A DNA stretch of 64,000 nucleotides from Prochlorococcus sp. AG-402-I21 (GTDB lineage Bacteria; Cyanobacteriota; Cyanobacteriia; PCC-6307; Cyanobiaceae). How positions within the stretch are numbered: position 1 is the first letter of the stretch; every line of letters begins with the position of its first letter. The notes under the pieces were generated by a model. That model did not search any database. It was given only the letters and a program-made list of their open reading frames with translations, and was not told the DNA's origin. The stretch lies in NCBI GenBank assembly GCA_003216955.1, contig QCHZ01000005.1, positions 42,708 to 106,707 on the forward strand. Reading direction: 5' to 3'. Positions 59,754-64,000 of the stretch are shown here, piece after piece. The position numbers were made by a program, and so were the translations under genes.

Positions 59754-61390
59754 GTCATTTCCTCCTGAGTTTTATTTGCATCTTTTTCTCCATAACCATA
59801 GGGTTCAAGAACTAGTGGGGCCTCTCCTTTCCAATTTTCAACAGGCGGAGGTGAGCTTGTTAGCCACTCAGGAGTGAGTGCATTCCATGGATTGTCACCA
59901 GCTTTATCACCGTAGAGCATGCTTTGAAAAATATTCCATAGAAAAGGTAAAGTACTTAAAGCCATCAATAATGCACCTACGCTACTTATTTGATTGATTA
60001 ATTGAAATTGTGGATCGTATTCTGCAACTCGTCTAGGCATACCATTTAAACCTAGCCAGTGTTGAGGCGCAAAACAAAGATTAAACCCTATAAAAGTAAT
60101 TATGAAGTGGAATCTTCCAAGATTTTCATTGAGCATTTTCCCAGTAAATTTTGGAAACCAATGATAAATTGATGAGAAGATAACAAAGACAGAACCTCCA
60201 TAGACTATGTAATGAAAATGCGCAACAACAAAATAAGTATCGTGTACATGAACATCAAAAGGTACTTGAGCTAGGGCAACTCCTGTTATCCCCCCTAAAA
60301 CAAAGTTAATAATAAATCCGCAGGAAAATAGCATTGCAGCATTAAGTGATATTTTCCCTCCCCATAGGGTTGCAACCCAATTGAAAAATTTAATACCTGT
60401 TGGAACAGCTATGAATGCTGTAGCGATCGTAAAAAATAAGCGCATCCATGGAGGAGTCCCACTCGTAAACATATGATGGGCCCAAACAACTAGACCTAAT
60501 ACAACTATTCCCATAATGGAGAAGACCATTGTTGTGTAGCCAAAAAGTGGTTTTCTACTATGGATAGGAAGTATTTCACTGACTAAACCAAAAGCAGGCA
60601 AGACCATGATATAAACAGCAGGATGAGAGTAAAACCAAAAAAGATGTTGATAGACAATTACATTTCCACCAAGACTTGGGTTGAAGAAACCGGTATGAGC
60701 AACTATGTCAAAACTTAAAAGTATTAGAGTACCAGCAAGAACAGGAGTTGATAGAACGACAAGAATACTGGTACCAAGCATTGCCCAGCAATACATTGGT
60801 AATTGCATTAATTTAAGGCCAGGTCTTCTTAACTTGAGGATGGTGGCAATGAAGTTAATACCACCAAATATTGAGCTTCCACCTAAAAGTAATACACTTA
60901 ATATCCAAATAATTTGACCGGCGGCTGGAGTCGTAATGCTTAAGGGTGGATAAGCTGTCCAACCAGATTGTGCTGCTCCGTTTATGAAATAGCTTGTTAT
61001 CAACATAAAACCTGAAGGAGGTATTAGCCAAAAAGCAACTGCATTCAGTCTTGGGAAGGCCATGTCCCTAGCACCAACATAAAAAGGTATTAAATAGTTT
61101 CCAAAGGCACCATTTACTACAGGCACGATCCATAAGAAAATCATGATTGTGCCGTGGAGAGTTAAAACTTGGTTGTAAACCTCTCTAGGCATGAAATCCG
61201 ATAGGGGACTAATAAGCTCTACCCTTATCGCTCCAGCTAAAGATCCTCCAATAAGATAAAACAAGAAACCACAAACTAAATATTGAAGACCTATGACTTT
61301 ATGATCAAGACTAAAACTAAGATATTTGAGCCAGCCAGTTGGTTGAAGCTTTTCTGGAGGAGAGTCGCTTGGTTTGAGGGAAATAGTCAT
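59750..61390 (-). CDS. ctaD: Cytochrome c oxidase subunit I
   Basis: This 546-residue protein has about 12 helices. The heme and CuB ligands are visible: TLHGTIMIFLW; QHLFWFYSHPAVYIMVLPAF with the cross-linked His-Tyr region; VWAHHMFTSG; and VAHFHYIVYGG with the paired heme a/a3 histidines. It reduces oxygen to water and pumps protons. It lies 4 bp after ctaC. Confidence 0.98.
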   Translation of the reverse strand: MTISLKPSDSPPEKLQPTGWLKYLSFSLDHKVIGLQYLVCGFLFYLIGGSLAGAIRVELISPLSDFMPREVYNQVLTLHGTIMIFLWIVPVVNGAFGNYLIPFYVGARDMAFPRLNAVAFWLIPPSGFMLITSYFINGAAQSGWTAYPPLSITTPAAGQIIWILSVLLLGGSSIFGGINFIATILKLRRPGLKLMQLPMYCWAMLGTSILVVLSTPVLAGTLILLSFDIVAHTGFFNPSLGGNVIVYQHLFWFYSHPAVYIMVLPAFGLVSEILPIHSRKPLFGYTTMVFSIMGIVVLGLVVWAHHMFTSGTPPWMRLFFTIATAFIAVPTGIKFFNWVATLWGGKISLNAAMLFSCGFIINFVLGGITGVALAQVPFDVHVHDTYFVVAHFHYIVYGGSVFVIFSSIYHWFPKFTGKMLNENLGRFHFIITFIGFNLCFAPQHWLGLNGMPRRVAEYDPQFQLINQISSVGALLMALSTLPFLWNIFQSMLYGDKAGDNPWNALTPEWLTSSPPPVENWKGEAPLVLEPYGYGEKDANKTQEEMT

Positions 61391-61394
61391 AAAC

Positions 61395-62207
61395 CTATAT
61401 TGATTCTTTAGAGTTTTCTTTTAACCACTTATCAAAGTCCTCTTGTTCATCAACTATTACGTTTGATCTCATCCCACCATGATAAGGGCCACACAATTCT
61501 GCGCAAACAATTGGGAAATTACCTGCTTTGGTAGGAGTGAAATTTAGAATCGTTGGTTGGCCTGGGATTACATCTTGTTTAAGTCTGAATTGGGGTACCC
61601 AAAAAGCATGTATTACATCTTTTGATTCCATTTTTAGACTGACTTCTTTTCCAACTGGAACATGAAGTTCGCCAGAAATAATATCTCCTTTTGGATAATG
61701 AAAGATAAAAGCAAATTGCATTGCAGTTAACTCAATTGGTAATGAAGATGAATTTTTTGTAGATGAAGACATAATCGGCCCAGAACCAATCCCCCCCCAA
61801 ACTTTCTCGGCCTGATTATCCATTTGCCCACTGTGATCATGCATTAAAGGTTGCATACCACCCATTCGATCGTAAATATCGTAGCTATATAATCCTACAA
61901 ACAAAACAATAATTGCAGGAACTGCTGTCCAGAAGATTTCAAGAGAAATATTCCCCTCTAGGTCAATTCCATCACCAGTTTCTCCAGGCCTGCGACGAAA
62001 TTGAATGAGACTGTAAATTACTAAAGCTGTCATACCTATGAAAAGTATGCAACCAATAATGAATAGGACTCGATAGAGCTCATCATAAACAGGAGCATTC
62101 ATGCTCGCGCTTACGGGAAGCATATCTACGTTGTATGCAATCCAAACTCCTCCTACGCCAAGAATCAAACTTGATGTAAGAGTTAAGATGGCCGACAGTT
62201 TCGGCAA
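61395..62207 (-). CDS. ctaC: Cytochrome c oxidase subunit II
   Basis: The protein has 270 residues and two N-terminal helices (LTSSLILGVGGVWIAYNV; LYRVLFIIGCILFIGMTALV), then a cupredoxin domain with the CuA site CAELCGPYHGGMRSNVIV. A Ser/Met-rich insert (about 120-150) lies between helix 2 and the domain. It heads ctaCDE, divergent from ctaA across 183 bp that must hold both promoters. Confidence 0.96.
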   Translation of the reverse strand: MPKLSAILTLTSSLILGVGGVWIAYNVDMLPVSASMNAPVYDELYRVLFIIGCILFIGMTALVIYSLIQFRRRPGETGDGIDLEGNISLEIFWTAVPAIIVLFVGLYSYDIYDRMGGMQPLMHDHSGQMDNQAEKVWGGIGSGPIMSSSTKNSSSLPIELTAMQFAFIFHYPKGDIISGELHVPVGKEVSLKMESKDVIHAFWVPQFRLKQDVIPGQPTILNFTPTKAGNFPIVCAELCGPYHGGMRSNVIVDEQEDFDKWLKENSKESI

Positions 62208-62390
62208 GAAGATCTCCTTTTCTATCTATAGGTTATGGGCAAAAGTAATTAATGTATCGGCTAATTGTTAATTCAAGATGAATAATTTTTTTTAAAGAGA
62301 ATCTTTATGTTGCAGTCCGTTTATTCAGGTGACGTGTACAAAGTAATCGCTACGTTGAATTAACAATGATCTTGATAGCTTTTTGCATAC

Positions 62391-63317
62391 GTGCAGTTTC
62401 TTTATTCACCCAAGCCACGATTGAGACTGGGCCAGCTTGCTGCTCACGTGGTAGTTGCGCTTATCGCTCTTGTAGTTATAGGAGGAGCAACCAGAGTTAT
62501 GGAGGCTGGACTCGCTTGCCCAGACTGGCCTCTCTGTTATGGATCGTTTCTGCCTGGTAGGCAAATGAATTTACAAGTCTTCTTGGAATGGTTCCATCGA
62601 TTAGATGCCTTCTTCGTAGGGGTTGTTTTAATTGCACAATTTGCCTTTTCCTTGTACTGGGCAAAAACTTTACCTAAATGGCTTCCTTGGATTTATGGAG
62701 TTTTAACAATATTGATTGCTGTACAGGGTTTTTTAGGTGCTTTGACGGTACTGCAATTATTGCCATCTTTAGTCGTCATAGCTCATCTTGCAGTTGCATT
62801 CACCCTTGTTGCGGTTATGAGCGGTGTGACTCAACAATTACTAAATCCAGGAAAATCAATTTTTCCACTTTGGCTTCGATCCTTTGGATTTTTATCTCTT
62901 TTCTCAGTAATAGCTCAGTCTTTACTAGGTAGTCGGGTGGCAACTTCTTGGGCTGCTCAAAGATGCTTAGATTTTGGAAATTCTTGCAATCTTTTAGGGC
63001 TTCATCGGGCAAGCTCTATCCCAGTTAGCTTTTTGGTGATTTTGTTCGTAATTGCTTCGTCTTTTCAGAAAGATGTTTTTGTTAAGCAATGGCATTATCT
63101 TTTGACGATTATTTTTTTGATCATCTCACAAATCTTTTTAGGAGTTTTTTCCATTCATCTAGGGATGAGTGAACCTAGTCTTATTATTGGTCATCAACTA
63201 ATTGCCTGCTTATTAGTGGCCGTAATATCAGCATTGAATTTTAAAGGTAGAGGATTAGAGGAATCTTCCCAATCACTTTTTATAACTCAATCAACTTTGG
63301 AGACATGTCATGGTTAG
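62391..63317 (+). CDS. ctaA: Heme A synthase
   Basis: The protein has 308 residues and about eight helices. Landmarks are [34 protein letters not shown] with a heme-ligand histidine, [35 protein letters not shown] and [16 protein letters not shown]. It oxidises heme O to heme A for the oxidase. It starts at GTG 62391 and overlaps ctaB by 8 bp. Confidence 0.95.
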   Translation: MQFLYSPKPRLRLGQLAAHVVVALIALVVIGGATRVMEAGLACPDWPLCYGSFLPGRQMNLQVFLEWFHRLDAFFVGVVLIAQFAFSLYWAKTLPKWLPWIYGVLTILIAVQGFLGALTVLQLLPSLVVIAHLAVAFTLVAVMSGVTQQLLNPGKSIFPLWLRSFGFLSLFSVIAQSLLGSRVATSWAAQRCLDFGNSCNLLGLHRASSIPVSFLVILFVIASSFQKDVFVKQWHYLLTIIFLIISQIFLGVFSIHLGMSEPSLIIGHQLIACLLVAVISALNFKGRGLEESSQSLFITQSTLETCHG

Positions 63318-64000
63318 TTCTACCTCAGATTTAATTTCACAGCCTGTTACTCGTGAGGAAATCGTTCCTTCAAGAAAGCGTATTAAACTACCTGCTTGGT
63401 TAGAGGTCGCCAAACCAAGATTAATTCCCCTTTTACTTGCTACAACTGTTGGAGGAATGGCTCTTTCGGAGGAATGGCCATTACCTTCTCCAAGATTGGC
63501 GTGCACTTTAGGTGGAGGAGCTCTTGCGGCGGCGGCAGCAGGGGCTCTTAACTGTTTGTGGGAACAAGATCTTGATAAGCGGATGAAACGCACCAGCAAC
63601 AGAGCATTGCCTTCTGGTCGCCTTTCTCAAAGTTCTGTCTTCATTGGAGCAATTGCTTGCACACTCGCTGCTTCTGCCCTTTTAGTAAGTGGAGTTAATT
63701 GTCTAGCTGCAGGACTTACTCTTTTGGGACTTTGTAGTTACGTACTACTCTATACAGCTTTCTTAAAACCCAGGACATCTCAAAATATAGTTTTTGGAGG
63801 AGTCGCTGGAGCAATTCCTCCCCTTGTAGGAGCTTCAGCTGCAGCAGGACATATTGGATTAGGTGGTTGGTGGCTATTTTCTTTAGTAATGGTTTGGACT
63901 CCAGCACATTTCTGGGCTTTGGCCATATTATTAAAAGAGGACTATCGATCGGTTGGGATACCTATGCTCCCAACAGTGAGTGGTCCTTTTGTTACGGCAA
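63310..64000 (+). CDS. ctaB: Protoheme IX farnesyltransferase, N-terminal part
   Basis: The gene runs off the window; about 230 residues are visible. After a polar start ([14 protein letters not shown]) come [20 protein letters not shown], the first Asp-rich motif [39 protein letters not shown] and [20 protein letters not shown]. The enzyme makes heme O, the substrate of ctaA. Its ATG lies inside the end of ctaA. Confidence 0.94.
   Translation, partial: MVSSTSDLISQPVTREEIVPSRKRIKLPAWLEVAKPRLIPLLLATTVGGMALSEEWPLPSPRLACTLGGGALAAAAAGALNCLWEQDLDKRMKRTSNRALPSGRLSQSSVFIGAIACTLAASALLVSGVNCLAAGLTLLGLCSYVLLYTAFLKPRTSQNIVFGGVAGAIPPLVGASAAAGHIGLGGWWLFSLVMVWTPAHFWALAILLKEDYRSVGIPMLPTVSGPFVTA

Noticed and set aside
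1..64000. tRNA or rRNA genes
   Set aside because: I looked for TpsiC-type sequences and cloverleaf arms in the intergenic gaps and found none; a dedicated covariance search was not possible here.

Overview
This window looks like a chromosomal segment of the marine picocyanobacterium Prochlorococcus, most likely a low-light-adapted (NATL-like) lineage. The evidence is AT-rich DNA with tightly packed small operons, cyanobacterial marker genes (pipX, chlG, ndhB, cyAbrB, a PAP/fibrillin protein, a Vipp1/PspA protein), and many high-light-inducible (Hli) proteins ending in GQIIPG. The lineage assignment is inferred from gene content; no search was run.

Layout. 1-16 kb is core genome: the end of a CbiQ/EcfT transporter gene, pipX-yggS, sepF, proC, a GT4 glycosyltransferase, the minus-strand group hpf-deoC-recO, then lipB, an acyl-activating enzyme, pdhC, queA, cysK and two overlapping trans-sulfuration enzymes. 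16-23.2 kb is an accessory island of about two dozen very small genes, mostly 28-60 residues. It includes six tandem hli genes with overlapping stop/start codons, a seventh hli on the other strand, a PsaJ-like protein and a PAP/fibrillin protein. 23.2-29.4 kb carries two large divergently transcribed genes. One encodes a metzincin-like protease fused to seven near-identical repeats and a DUF4214 tail; the other encodes seven SBBP-type repeats with the same tail. Short repeated intergenic elements surround both genes.

29.4-39.6 kb returns to core genes (rpsD, yidD, a glutaredoxin-like gene, murE, a class V aminotransferase, nfu, mqo, lepA), interrupted by small membrane proteins, a PsbN-like protein and a NicO/UreH-type metal transporter. 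39.6-64 kb holds an OppC-like permease, trmH, a porin, rsmB, chlG, hisF, menG, a DciA-like gene, pspA/vipp1, birA, a DevA/LolD-type ATPase, ndhB, topA, two lipoproteins, cobT, ribE, cyAbrB and the terminal oxidase locus ctaCDE, divergent from ctaA-ctaB. The last gene runs off the window.

How it fits together. The core genes cover nitrogen-regulator partnering (PipX/YggS), cell division (SepF), lipoate and pyruvate dehydrogenase supply, cysteine and methionine synthesis, chlorophyll and quinone finishing steps, and respiration. The 16-23 kb island probably supports light-stress tuning of the photosystems. The 23-29 kb module probably encodes secreted or surface proteins. The most unusual observations are the paired seven-repeat genes with their flanking repeats, the overlapping hli array with altered pigment-binding motifs, the PsaJ-like and PsbN-like paralogs, and a DeoC that lacks the Schiff-base lysine.
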